Shown one piece after another: positions 11,263-21,391 of a stretch of DNA of 51,736 bases. The DNA comes from Fragilaria crotonensis (Eukaryota; Bacillariophyta; Fragilariophyceae; Fragilariales; Fragilariaceae). A program made the position numbers and the translations under genes. Each line of letters begins with the position of its first letter. Position 1 is the stretch's first letter. The stretch spans positions 1 through 51,736 of the forward strand of contig JAKSYS010000450.1 in NCBI GenBank assembly GCA_022925895.1. Direction: 5' to 3'. The notes under the pieces are model-generated. The model saw nothing but the letters and a program-made list of their open reading frames with translations. It searched no databases and was not told where the DNA came from.

Positions 11263-11752
11263 CTCTTAAGTGAAACCTCTAAAGTTTTGTCTAATGTCTA
11301 AAGTGTTTTACGGAATCTCTCTAATGTCTTAAGTCTTTAGAGAGAATGAGACTTTAGACAAAACTTTAGAGGTTTCAAGAAATGTTTAGAGATTCTGCAG
11401 ATTTCATCATGACCAGCCACGGACGAGTTTCCACGATTCCAACTTAACCAGGTTTCAGTACAAAATGACCATGGTGCGGTATTCTCTCTAAACATAAATT
11501 TTGTCTCATGGCTTCTACATACAATCAATACTACAAAGAGGTGCCTAGACAGAGATTACCGCACCTTCCACGGTCATTTCTTGCTAACTTGCTCTTAAGT
11601 GAAACCTCTAAAGTTGTGTCTAATGTCTAAAGTGTTCCACGGAATCTCTCTAATGTCTAAAGTCTTTAGAGAGAATGAGACTTTAGACAAAACTTTAGAG
11701 GTTTCAAGAAATGTTTAGAGATTCCGCAGATTCCGTCATGACCATGGACGGG
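11263..11752. repeat. Two direct copies of a hairpin-forming repeat (about 160 bp each)
   Basis: Copy 1 (about 11263-11423) and copy 2 (about 11592-11752) are near-identical direct repeats 329 bp apart. Each contains inverted arms. In copy 1, TGAAACCTCTAAAG plus TTTTGTCTAA (11271-11294) pairs perfectly with 11354-11377. A second, smaller pair (TCTCTCTAA with TTAGAGAGA) sits inside. I see no coding potential. They could be tandem MITEs or a partly duplicated foldback element. Confidence 0.75.
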
Positions 11753-12680
11753 TTTTCCAAGATTTCAATAAGACCAATGCCTGTCGTACTAAGGATTCCC
11801 AACAGTTTCCACGGAAGTTTTAGGTGTACCGTTTGGTCGGATCTCTCTTGTCTCGGAGTATGTCGCTAATTCAGTCGCTCTTGTTATCTCTATATAGAAG
11901 CCTGCGCCTCAGTGCCCTTATGATCATCGGCGACCGGCAAAGATGCAGATGAGGCAAATATAGGCTATAATAGAAGTTGTGAGGAATACACGAAGTACTC
12001 CGATTAGAATAACTAATGGAACTGCCGGCAGTTTAGGTACTGTGATTGTAGCTAGTACAACACAGCACAGTACAGCTGGATGATCCTGACAAATGGGTCC
12101 TGCACTCTCACAAAGGTCTCTCATTTTTATTGCTCAGTGGCAATCGATTGGGGCGGCATGCCTTTCTGTATCCTGACTTATTCAACAACAGTTTGATTGT
12201 TGTCATCACAAACTGCTGTGAAGGAAGAAAAAATACGGCTGAAAATGAATGCCAGTAGTTGGTGGAGTACTCGGAGTACCTCACAAAATTTCTGAATATC
12301 ATCACCAACACAGTAAAGTAAAATAGGGTTGCTTCAGAGAATTTCAATATAACTGCATGGGTACAAGTGCTCGTACCAGGTATACCTGTTTATTGATAAT
12401 ACTTCAATAAATTGCTGGTGCGCAGGCTTAAAAACACACACGCACCATTCCTGATCAGAAAACTGAGGAGGGGCTGAACCATAAATCTGACCACAAATAA
12501 ATTGTAATTCAATTAAAGCTAGTAAGGGTACTGTACTACGTAATTATGCAAGTTGGTAATATGATGATTTACGAACTTGTTTGACACAAATCAGACAATA
12601 TTTCTATGGGATTCAGCTACTTTTCACGTAAATTGCAAATGGGAGATATTTTTGGTTTCTGAAAGTTGTATGGAAATGGG
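11753..12680. other. Stretch without recognisable genes
   Basis: No open frame with recognisable similarity, no long repeat and no RNA gene that I can support. Short GTAC-rich words occur, as in other non-transposon stretches of the window. Confidence 0.5.
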
Positions 12681-12788
12681 CTACGATGCATGCATACCTG
12701 AGGCTTTTAATAAGATTCCTGAACTTTGAAATGGGATGACAAGGAAAATTCTACTATAAACGTCACAACCTCGGATCGGCACCCTTAG

Positions 12789-12845
12789 ATGAAGGGTGAT
12801 TCGGTGAGTGCCGTTGTTGAGTGGAACATCAAAGTTTGGAATTAT
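12789..12845 (-). pseudogene. Short LINE ORF1b remnant
   Basis: On the minus strand, IIPNFDVPLNNGTHRI matches the N-terminal ORF1b motif of copy D (LIPNSNVPINDGTIRI) and copy A (NIPTNDGTHRV). Similarity fades on both sides. This looks like a scrap of a third LINE lineage in opposite orientation. The match is short, so chance cannot be excluded. Confidence 0.4.
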
Positions 12846-12875
12846 AGCTGATGTTTTTCCAATTGATGCTGTCAT

Positions 12876-13984
12876 GTGTGAGTCAGTTTCATTGCCGTGA
12901 ACTGTCTGCCAGTTGATCGATGGCTGCTCTCTCTGCGTCGGTGTCTTCGGGTGTTTTGCTTGTTTGTTCCGTTTCGCTTTCCTCGGAATTTGCTTGTTGG
13001 TGTAGACGTATCACCCAACCAGCTGATGCTCTCTTAAACGGTAGAATAGATTGGACCAATCTGTTCTTGATGGATGTCTGGAGTTTTTGTGGTCACTTTT
13101 TGGACTTGACGCATTGCGTTGTTTCGAAATGCCAACTGTGGTCCAGTGCGTGGATATAGCCTGCACTATAGTGAGGGCTTTCCATGTCGTGCGAGTTGTG
13201 TCACTGTGAGCACCGTTGAGGTATGAATCGCAAGGTAGATTTGTGAGCGGAATCTTCAATTTCCTTTTGGATGATGAACGTTGATCGGTTTAAGTCATAA
13301 AATTGAGAATTGATACCATAGAAACCCAACTGCATTGTGTCCTAATCAGTTTTGCTCCAGTTGTGGTCATTGATGTAAAAATCATGTTTTTGCATAAGGT
13401 TGACCACATTCGGTGCATTTTTTATTTCACTCAAACGATGCTTCGATTGAATGCGATGAATGACGAAGTGTGTTGTATTGGCCAGAGACTCTGAACTCTT
13501 CTCTCCTGCAGAAAAAGACAATTTATGGACGGTGACATGGTTAGTTTGGGATTCTGGCTTATTGTGTAACGGGTCCAGTTTGCCAATCTTGCGGTTATAA
13601 TTGTCGTATGCGAGCAGCTCAAGACACAAGTAACGGATTCAATGTACTGGAAGGGTGTTGCTGCCATGGAGACTCTGTTCACAACAATAAGCTCATGTCT
13701 GACGAACTTAGAGGGTGATGAAGCAACCTTCTCATCTGTATATGCATGTTGTGGCAATTAAATTTCACCTTTCTACTCATGATGCTTCTGTAAAGACAGC
13801 CTGAATCTTACCAGTGCCGACATTGAGCATATGATACCATTAACTCACCACCGCTTCTTGAGTATATAGTACACAGAAGCACACGGTCTTCCATTGGCAA
13901 TGGATCCCATGATCTTCGAGATGCAAACAAAATGTAGCTGCTCTGTTTAGTGAAGAGTTTCTTCACTTGGTGGGAAAGCTTCGA
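12876..13984. other. Decayed region, no assignable gene
   Basis: On the minus strand, weak open stretches can be chained over 13010-13757, but they carry no motif I recognise and change frame repeatedly. They may be remains of another mobile element. No repeat, RNA gene or regulatory site can be supported. Confidence 0.4.
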
Positions 13985-14258
13985 TCAACCAGCATTTGAA
14001 GTTGGCGCTTGCTCGTCCGGCCAATGGAAATGAGAATCTTTGTTGCAAGATGTTCAGTGAATTTGCAAACTTCATCACTTCTTGCAACTCCAATGGCTAT
14101 GACACAAACACTGACTTTTAAGATGTCTCCATGAAACCTTTGGAGCCATGGACATTGTGTGATGGCAATTACTATGGCACAATCAAGCTTCCAATCTCTG
14201 GTATCAACAAGCTCGGAAGGGTTGAGAGTGGAAACACTATTCTATTCATTGCAAAACA
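13985..14258 (+). pseudogene. Remnant of an unknown coding region, 5' part (interrupted by LINE B)
   Basis: One frame reads through most of this stretch (CCKMFSEFANFITSCNSNG, stop at 14119, then from ATG 14131 DGNYYGTIKLPISGINKLG) up to the LINE B insertion. If LINE B and one copy of its 15-bp duplication are taken out, the same frame continues at 17210 for another 34 codons to a stop at 17310-17312. The frame closure suggests that LINE B landed in a coding sequence, itself already carrying a stop. The protein family is not recognised. Confidence 0.45.
14244..14258 (+). repeat. Target-site duplication, 5' copy (LINE B)
   Basis: ATTCATTGCAAAACA, repeated exactly at 17195-17209. It fixes the 5' boundary of truncated LINE B. 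Confidence 0.9.
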
Positions 14259-14372
14259 GATCCAGTCACAGGTCGTGAACACAATCTCGAATATCTACCT
14301 CCTCATACCGCCCACAAAACGTTAGGACACTACAAGGAACCCGCGGGCACTGCACGAGCGCAGTTTTCCCAA

Positions 14373-15533
14373 TTGCAGAAGAAAAGTAACGCTATCACTG
14401 AGTTCCTATGGTCAACGCCATTGTCGAGGGCAGAAACTTGGTTGTATTATCATGCCTGTTACCTCCCGTCGATTTGTTATCCATTAACATGTTCTCATTT
14501 GACACACAAACAATTAACGTCAGTTCAAAAGAAAGCAATGTCCATTATTTTCGCACGATGTGGTTATAATCGGAATACAAAGAAAGAAATTATCTTTGGA
14601 CCAGTCGAGTATGGGGGCGCAAACTTCCATCACCTCTACATAAGACAGGGAACCCAACAGGTGACTTACTTCATGCGACATTGGCGTACAATGACTTCAG
14701 TGGGGAAGATGTTCAAATGCGCACTAGCATGGATACAACTTTCGAGCGGAGTCTCATACCCGATTATGGAGCATGCTAATACAAGCTTACCACACTTGGA
14801 AGCAAAATGGTTCACGTCCCTTCGAACATTCTTATCAAGTATTAGGGCAAGGATCATGGATCACATCTTGGAAGCGGGAACATTCACGGCATCAGAAATA
14901 CGACGATTAAATTATTGCAGACTATATCTCCAGGCCGTCACAATTTCGGACATCACAATGATCACAGGAGATGTACTGGATCAGAGTAAACTCGCAGGTT
15001 ATCCTTCACTCCAGAGCAGCAAATCACACTGGATCCCAATAAATCAAGAGCGACCATCGGAGAAGGAATGGACACTTTGGAAGAAGGCAAATTTACTGTG
15101 GAGCGACACTCGGGGTCATCTCAAGATCCCGCTTCGCAAGTGGCTGAAGGATGTCCATCACCAACGTAACTATCACTTCGCGTATCAATATAGAAAGAGT
15201 GTCTGGATCCGAGAGCACGGAGGCGGATATCAAGTCCATCGATTAAGGTCCAGTGGTAGGTTGCAAGACAGACAATGGATACAAGAGCGTGCACAACTGC
15301 CACAGCAATCAGTCCCGGTCGAATTATATAATGATGCAGCGGGATCCTGGAAAATACTCAGCCCAACATTCTCCATTGTTACACCTCATACAATATCACA
15401 GTCGGCAACAGCAACGTTTGATGCATACATCGAGACGCTCGAGTCGTGGGAATTGATTTACTCCGTCATCTCACGTTGGACATCGATCCCTATTCTATTT
15501 GTTTGGAAGCTCATCAACACTTCAGAGCGGTGA
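14373..15533 (+). pseudogene. LINE B ORF2 part 1: RT thumb and connection
   Basis: A 386-codon open frame; the same frame extends upstream to the truncation point at 14259. It parallels copy A 6340-7500: NAITEFLWSTPLSRAETWLY, KKAMSIIFARCGYNRNTKK and RLNYCRLYLQAVTISD. Near 15450 the homologous reading passes into the next frame (AYIETLESWE, then DLLRHLTLDIDPYS), so a single indel separates it from the RNase H part. Confidence 0.8.
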
Positions 15534-17062
15534 GCGATGGATCCGTGTTGTCAAACGGAAACGCATCCTTCGGGTGGATCTTAAGTAATCGGAGAGGAGA
15601 ACGAGTTGCAGAGGGTATGGGACCAGCACGAGGACGGAGAGTACATTCATACCGAGCAGAGGCATGCGGTCTGTTATCTTTTCTACGGTTCCTTATACGG
15701 ATCGCCAACTTTACACAGATGCACGAGACATGGCACGGAATCCTCGCAACGGACAGCCAAAGCGTACTGGATACCTTGTTTGGACAAGATCGCGATGATA
15801 GCAATGAAAATGAGCCTCTAGACCTAGATAACCAATGCGTGGTGTTGGACCCATTATGTCCGGAATGGGATATCTTGATCGAGATTCAGGCGGCACTACG
15901 AGTTTTACCAGGAGTCCGTCTACAATACGTGGAAGGCCATCAAGATCAGAAGAAACCATATCAGTCTCTCGAGCTTCTGGAACAATTGAACGTGGACGCT
16001 GACAGAATCGCGGAAGAATATCACGAGCTTCTCCAACCGCAACGGCCATATGTACTATTATCTCCGCACGCACGAGCGCACTTAGTGTTTGAGGATGGGA
16101 CAGTAACCGCAAGACATGCAGAGTTTATCGAGACCCAGGCAACGGCCGAACCTTTGGTGCAGCATCTCGCAAAGAAACACTCCTGGAGCGATGGAGTTAC
16201 GGAAAATATCAATTGGAAAGCTCACGGGCAGGCACTCAAGCGGAATCGACAGAGACGGTCTCATTTTGTGAAAATGGTCCACGACATTCTCCCAACAACA
16301 AGCTTGCAAAATAAATATGATGGCGGGAAAAGAACATGTCCCCTCTGCCAACACCCGTGTGAAGATAGCGATCATATTCTTCGATGTCAACACCCTTCCC
16401 GAGTCGAGTGGCGTCGCCAGTTTCTCCACGGAATCTTGGAGTTTTGCAATAAAACACACACTTATCCCCCGATACGGATTCTTCTCATCACGACTATGCA
16501 GAGTTGGCTAAGCGGCGAAGATAACCCACGGATCGAAAGAGATCAATATCCAGCAGATATGAGCTCAATCATTCGGCAACAAGCCAAAATAGGATGGCGA
16601 CAGATGCTTCAGGGACGATTCTCCAAGGCGTGGAGTGACATTCAGCAGCGGTACCACGAATTAACGTTCCCGACTCAACAATATACTCCCGACAAATGGC
16701 AAGTGGGTTTAATCCAGAAGATCTGGGAACATAGGCACAAAGTCTGGATTTTGCGAAATGAAGATTTACACGGCAGAGATATCAGGAGTCGACAACAGGC
16801 CGAGCGTAAGGAAATCCAACGACAACTGCATGCCATCTACTCCCAGCGACCGATGATGGACCCACGAGTGCAATCCCTGTTACTTGAAGCACCAGAGGCA
16901 CATGATCGATATCCTGTTCAGGTGACAAAGAACTGGATACGAATGCACGCTACAACATTCTCGGAAAGCGTCAAGCGGGTGAAGACCAGAGCACTACATG
17001 GGGTGAGATCTATTCGTTCGTATTTCAATCCTATCCCAGCGGTAGATGCGGAAGCGACATGA
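15446..17062 (+). pseudogene. LINE B ORF2 part 2: RNase H, zinc motif, PIP-like tail (538 codons open)
   Basis: This is the best preserved ORF2 C-terminal half in the window. All RNase H acidic residues lie in one frame: VSDGS (15536-15538), RAEACG (15659-15661), ATDSQS (15752-15754), EGHQD (His 15938-15940) and NVDAD (15992-16003). The zinc motif CPLCQHPCEDSDHILRC is at 16338-16387 (C-x2-C-x8-H-x3-C). Helical Trp-rich repeats follow (QQAKIGWRQMLQGRFSKAW). The tail is VRSIRSYFNP at 17003-17032, followed by nine further residues. It cannot be made as part of a full ORF2 because the copy is truncated and has a frameshift upstream. Confidence 0.85.
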
Positions 17063-17133
17063 TCCGACATAGCATAAGTTTATGAACGGTACCTACGACT
17101 CATTCAAGGGTCGAGGCTACCCGTGCAAGTCGA

Positions 17134-17193
17134 GTACTCGTACAGTCGAGTACCGCGGCAGCACGTTAAGTAGATTTTCGGTTTTTTTTTTTT
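17134..17193 (+). promoter_or_regulatory. LINE 3' end: hairpin, conserved 16-mer, T12 (copy B)
   Basis: Stem GTACTCG (17134-17140) pairs with CGAGTAC (17147-17153) around a 6-nt loop. CGCGGCAGCACGTTAA follows (17154-17169), then a short spacer and T12 (17182-17193). The duplicated target begins two bases later. The T-run is on the coding strand. Confidence 0.7.
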
Positions 17194-17194
17194 A

Positions 17195-17209
17195 ATTCAT
17201 TGCAAAACA
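17195..17209 (+). repeat. Target-site duplication, 3' copy (LINE B)
   Basis: Exact repeat of 14244-14258. Confidence 0.9.
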
Positions 17210-17560
17210 ACTTGACCGCCAGATCACTCCAACAAGGGATACTTGCTCCTGCATTTGGTTATGGAAGTCAAACTCGGTAGCGTTCTTGAAACTGCTGACA
17301 ACAAAAGGATGACGATGATGACATCAATGGTGATGAAGCCATAGTTGAAGATGGTGCTGGGCAAGAGGTTCCAATTGTTGATGATGACGATGACTGAGAT
17401 GAAGAATTTGATCGGATTGATGTGTCAGGCGGTGTGGGTACAATTGCTGATCGGGATCTATTTGTTGGACTCGATGACAAAATTGAGGATACTGGTGTTA
17501 ACATCCTTGGTGATGAGAAGGTACTACTACTCCCAGTTTAGTATTCTCTTCTTTAGCAGT
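17210..17560 (+). pseudogene. Remnant of an unknown coding region, 3' part, and acidic frame
   Basis: 17210-17312 continues the frame cut by LINE B at 14258. Downstream a different frame encodes a strongly acidic stretch with an internal stop (Asp runs near 17305-17400, then GGVGTIADRDLFVGLDDKIE). Both look like decayed coding DNA of one former gene or transposon. Function unknown. Confidence 0.35.
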
Positions 17561-17948
17561 TAGATGCATTCATCTCATTGTTCATCCTCATTCTCAAGAG
17601 TACTTGCTGTCAAACTCCGCTCGGACCAGGAGTGGAGTCTGTTAAAGTACAGTAGTACAAGTAGTCCTCCGAGTACATATGCAACAAAAGTCTACACAAG
17701 TTGGTCGTTTTTTACGGTTATGCGACCAATTGTCTACACTTCGTGTAAACTTTCAGACTCTCCATTAGGTATTCGATACGCTGTATTTGTACAAAAATGG
17801 ATACTACTGGAAGGTCCGGCCGCACCGTCGGAATCGAGGAAAAAACGAGAACACGTGACACCTCATAAGTAAGAGTCTCGCTTCCACGGTATGTTATTTT
17901 CAACTGATAAAAAGCAAGGCCGGCGCGTTTATCATGTGGATCCTAGTC

Positions 17949-18283
17949 AGTGAAATTCCACTTCACCTAAGTGAAATTCCACTTCCCCTTAGTGAAATTC
18001 CACTTCTCCAAAGTGAAATTCCACTTACCCGAAGTGGAATTCCACTTCACCGAAGTGGATTTTCACTTACCCGAAGTGGAATTCCACTTCTCACAATTCG
18101 ATGGACACACGTGACGCCTACACAATTCAGTATGAATTCATTTTGGGAACATTGCATTTCACTTCGGGTAAGTGGAATTCCACTTCCCGAAGTGGAATTC
18201 CCCTATGTGGAATTCCACTTCCCCGGAGTGAAATTCCACTTACCCGAAGTGGAATTCCACTTCACTGAAGTGGATTTCCACTT
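17949..18283. repeat. Array of about 14 copies of a 16-bp palindrome
   Basis: The unit is AAGTGGAATTCCACTT or a near variant, itself a perfect palindrome. There are about seven copies in 17949-18091 and about seven in 18156-18283, mostly one every 20-22 bp with 4-7 bp spacers. A segment of about 48 bp (18021-18068) recurs at 18236-18283 with few changes, so the array grew partly by duplication. Any apparent protein (SEIPL repeats) is only a by-product of the repeat. Confidence 0.85.
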
Positions 18284-18441
18284 CGCATCAGAAAACCTTG
18301 CCGGCTCGTTTGGATTGACTGCAAAAGCTACAAATATCGCAGCACATGTATTTTGAAGTCGGCGTGCGCGGAAATGACTTCGTTACCGGAACTTAACGGC
18401 TAGAACGTGCTTTGGCCGGACCTTCCTGAAGGTAGATGCTT

Positions 18442-18469
18442 AAAAGTCTACATTGTAGTGTAGACTTTT
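18442..18469. repeat. Perfect 11-bp hairpin AAAAGTCTACA / TGTAGACTTTT
   Basis: Arms 18442-18452 and 18459-18469 with a 6-nt loop. The same word is found at 17693 and, as a palindrome centred on CTGCAG, near 27612-27630. Confidence 0.7.
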
Positions 18470-18471
18470 TC

Positions 18472-18487
18472 ACATCTGGTTGAATTC
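18472..18487 (+). repeat. Target-site duplication, 5' copy (LINE C)
   Basis: ACATCTGGTTGAATTC, repeated exactly at 21309-21324. Confidence 0.9.
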
Positions 18488-18566
18488 ATATCAGGCGTCA
18501 TTGTCACAACATCAAAGGGCGCAAATTTGAAGACAAGACATCAACGAGCCTGCTAGAATTCTTGGG

Positions 18567-19094
18567 GTGCATCAAACACCGTCAGGGGATTTCTCGGAAC
18601 ATATTAAAGCTCTTAAAGCCAAGGCCAACAAATTCGCAGGCTACCTCAAATCCCCCCGACTAACTCCTGGAGAAATCCGAGTTTTCCATCGCACAATATA
18701 TGACCCAGCCATGCGGTATTCACTGCCAGCGATAGCGGTGGACGAAGAAGAATTGGCTCAGGTGCAGACAAAAATCATTTCAACGATTGTGCAAAAACTG
18801 GGACTATCCAGCAAATTGCCGGTCTCAGTGCGTCACGGTCCAATATCCATGGGCGGCTTTGGACTCATGGATCTTCGCACAGAGGGCGGAATTGAAATGG
18901 TTAAATATTTTCGTCACGAGGTTTATGGCAACACAGAAGTCAGGAAGTTGCTCCTCCTTCAACTTCAGGCATCACAAGCAACTCGAATCGGGAGTACCCA
19001 TGCAACTATTATCGGAACCGAGTACACATATACCGTACCTCACGCCGACTTGGATTCTCTCAATGCGTCAGTTCATGTCAAATCACAACATTAG
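18567..19094 (+). pseudogene. LINE C ORF2 part 1: RT thumb
   Basis: A 175-codon frame aligned with the end of the copy D RT ORF: FHRTIYDPAMRYSLPAIAV, AVDEEELAQVQTKIIS and SVRHGPISMGGFGLMDLRTE have near-identical partners there. The homologous frame ends near 18970-19050, where reading moves to the +1 frame. Confidence 0.75.
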
Positions 19095-19830
19095 CATGGA
19101 AATCACAAATGCTCTCACGCTACCACTTCGGGGTCCAAATGACCAGTACATCATGAACTCAATCCGTTTGAAAGGCTGTACAACGCAACAACAAACAGAT
19201 ATCAATCTCATACGTCTGTTCCTCCAAGTGACGACGATAGCCGATATGGTGGATAGACATGAACCTTCTAAGATTGCAGAATGGGCACTTGACGGCATAC
19301 AACCTACAGATTTTGCTGCTAATCCGACGTGGCCGAGACAACAAACTCCGACTTTGAAACAGCAGCGTCTGTGGAGGCGATATATTGCGTCACAATTCAT
19401 CAGGTACGGGAGGGCATGGATAGTAGCACCCCAACGTACACTGAAGGATCTGAAGGTACAAATCAGCAAGGAATCTACACAACAACAAGATGCCGCCCAG
19501 ACCCTGCCGTCGAGACTCAAACGATTACCACGGAACAAGCGACGTCTCCTGTCTCACATCAATTTTACATCCGATGAGGACACACTCTGGAAAGAATGCC
19601 AACGCAAACAAATTCTTACGATTGCTTCAGACGGCGGCCTGAAAGGTCGCAAAGGTACGATTGGATGGAGCGTGACGACACCAAAGAACGACATTCTATG
19701 CGAAGGGGCAGGACCTATCGATGGACCGTACGATACCGCTAGTTCTACGAGATGCGAACTCAGTGGATATGCGGCAGCTCTCCTGTTTCTTTCATTGCTA
19801 GCTACACCGACACTGGGGACTGCGTCATAA
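18970..19830 (+). pseudogene. LINE C ORF2 part 2: connection and first half of RNase H
   Basis: An open frame running to 19830. Its meaningful part starts near 18970 after the shift from the previous frame. It contains ASDGGLKGRKGTIGWSV (first catalytic Asp), GPIDGPYDTASSTRCELSGY (catalytic Glu) and then stops. The next catalytic Asp (TADSQTAI, about 19847-19870) is in another frame. Confidence 0.75.
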
Positions 19831-20685
19831 ATGCACGTTCCGATGGGTAACTGCTGACAGTCAAACCGCAATAAACACGTGGTGCGGGAAACTCGATCAT
19901 CACGAACCAAACTGCGTCAACCCGCAAATCCTGATTATCTCGGTGTAATTTGATCGGAAACTAAGTTCCTTCGTCGGAAAATTACGCCGAAGTGGATCAA
20001 AGGCCACCAAACGGTGCGACACGATATCCATAATGGACATAATTGGGATGTAAGCCGGAAGAATCACGTTGACTCCTTGGCAACATGGTATCGCGAGCAA
20101 TCCAATAAACGACAATCAATTGAGAAAACAGATCACACTCCAGAAGCAAGAGTAACGGTATTGCTTAACGGGGTTCAATTGGTATCTCAGGTCGAGTCCA
20201 GTCTTTGTTTCCATATCAACGGCTATCACTTGCGGTTGCATATCCAATCGCAACATCGGTGTTCGAATGCCACCTGCTGGAATCGAATCGACGTGGAAGC
20301 TCTCGGACGTTTCTATAAACGATTACCACCAGCTGCACAGGTGGCGCAAACGAAATTCATGTTCAATCAATGGCATACGGGCGCAACGAGGATCCGTAAC
20401 GCAAGGGTCAAGGATCCCCAGCTTCGATTCTGTCCGTGCTGCAAGACGACGGACGAGACGACAACGCATGTGCTTCAATGCCGATCGAATTCGGACATGA
20501 AAAAGGTCTCCAAATTTTCAGAAAAACAATGTCTCCGAAGGAACCACACCCAGTGTTTCAAATCCTACGAGATGGCATCACCTCTTGGGTGGAGGGCATT
20601 GAAGTATACGATCCTCCGATTGATCAGATTCCGTCTAAATTCCATGACCGCCTGCGCGCAGCACTACGCGATCAGCAGACGATAG
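19831..20685 (+). pseudogene. LINE C ORF2 part 3: end of RNase H and zinc motif
   Basis: After TADSQTAINTW, a further frame carries KWIKGHQ (His, about 19990-20010) and NHVDSLAT (last Asp, about 20065-20090). Then come the linker and the zinc motif CPCCKTTDETTTHVLQC at about 20430-20480 (C-x2-C-x8-H-x3-C). The open part is 20014-20685. RNase H residues are all present but scattered over three frames. Confidence 0.75.
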
Positions 20686-21164
20686 GATGGGATAACGCTG
20701 TCAAAGGGTACTTGAGCGTTGAGTGGCGTTTCATGGCGGCAGACGCCATGTTCGATTCTTCACCCGCCAAAACTGACAGTGGTTTTTACCGCATCCACAA
20801 CATTCTTAAAGCCGCTCATATTCTCATGCAGACGACATGGAAGGCTCGGAATAAAATGCTACATGACAATCAGGATGCCGTCAACCGACACATTAGGGAA
20901 GCGGAGGCGGAGGAGAGAACTGAAATGCATCGACAATCGAAAAATTTAAGAGCAGGCGATCAGCATTACTGTGAGCAACCATTGGAAAAGATCCTAAGAA
21001 ACAAATCGGCGTCCTCACGACGACGATGGCTTCGCTACATGAAAATGGCCCAGGATAGATCCAGTCGCGACGGGAAGAGACAAACTTTACTGACCAATTT
21101 TTTCAGACCTTCGGTCACGGATACACAACGTTCAGACACACTTGGAATACAGACACCGAAATAA
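20436..21164 (+). pseudogene. LINE C ORF2 part 4: C-terminal domain with canonical PIP-box
   Basis: The homologous frame from about 20540 to the stop at 21162-21164. It aligns with the copy D end: QTIGWDNAVKGYLSVEWR, HYCEQPLEKILRNKSASSRR, then SSRDGKRQTLLTNFFRP. QTLLTNFF (21081-21104) fits Q-x-x-[ILM]-x-x-[FY]-[FY] exactly. About 19 residues follow the motif. Confidence 0.75.
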
Positions 21165-21308
21165 TGTTTCGAGTTAGGGGGGATAGGGGTAGGATAACAT
21201 GCTCGTCGCCGCCATGGAATACGGGCTGGCCACGACGGGGTACACACGATGGTTTTGTCAAAAGATCAACGACGGTGGTAATCCTAAATAATTAGGTCTA
21301 TTATTATT

Positions 21309-21324
21309 ACATCTGGTTGAATTC
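21309..21324 (+). repeat. Target-site duplication, 3' copy (LINE C)
   Basis: Exact repeat of 18472-18487. Confidence 0.9.
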
Positions 21325-21391
21325 TACTGGACAACTTCAGAGTACATGCCGGTAGTTGAACATGGCATAGTATTCACTGAAATCAAGGTTT

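Larger units (their letters stand above)
14259..17194 (+). mobile_element. 5'-truncated LINE, copy B, family I
   Basis: This is a 2936-bp insertion bounded by a perfect 15-bp duplication. It starts inside ORF2 just before HTAHKTLGHYKEPAGT (RT thumb region) and runs to the family I 3' end (hairpin, 16-mer, T12). 5' truncation is usual when target-primed reverse transcription aborts. Only one frameshift is apparent in 2.7 kb of coding sequence, so this is a fairly young insertion. Confidence 0.92.
17693..18469. repeat. Foldback-like region bounded by inverted repeats, with a palindrome array
   Basis: Two nested inverted pairs are visible. AAAAGTCTACA (17693-17703) faces its complement at 18459-18469, and GGAAGGTCCGGCC (17809-17821) faces GGCCGGACCTTCC (18414-18426). 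Between them lies the palindrome array described separately. The outer pair could be terminal repeats of a 777-bp foldback or MITE, but I cannot find a clear target duplication. Confidence 0.4.
18488..21308 (+). mobile_element. 5'-truncated LINE, copy C, family II
   Basis: This is a 2821-bp insertion bounded by a perfect 16-bp duplication. It begins in the RT thumb region (ARILGVHQTPSGDF, matching TRMLGVLMNPLGDF of copy D) and continues through RNase H, zinc motif and C-terminal tail to a 3' end related to that of copy D. There is no poly(A); it ends with TTAGGTCTATTATTATT. Several frameshifts make it defective. Confidence 0.9.

Noticed and set aside
17245-17560. Met-rich frame KRMTMMTSMVMK as a gene
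   Set aside because: Out-of-phase reading of the Asp-rich remnant, where GATGAT read one base later gives ATG.
17934-18356. A 140-codon frame with SEIPL repeats, possible repeat protein; also CRISPR-like look
   Set aside because: The peptide repeat is forced by the 16-bp DNA palindrome. Spacers are 4-7 bp and there are no unique spacers or cas genes.
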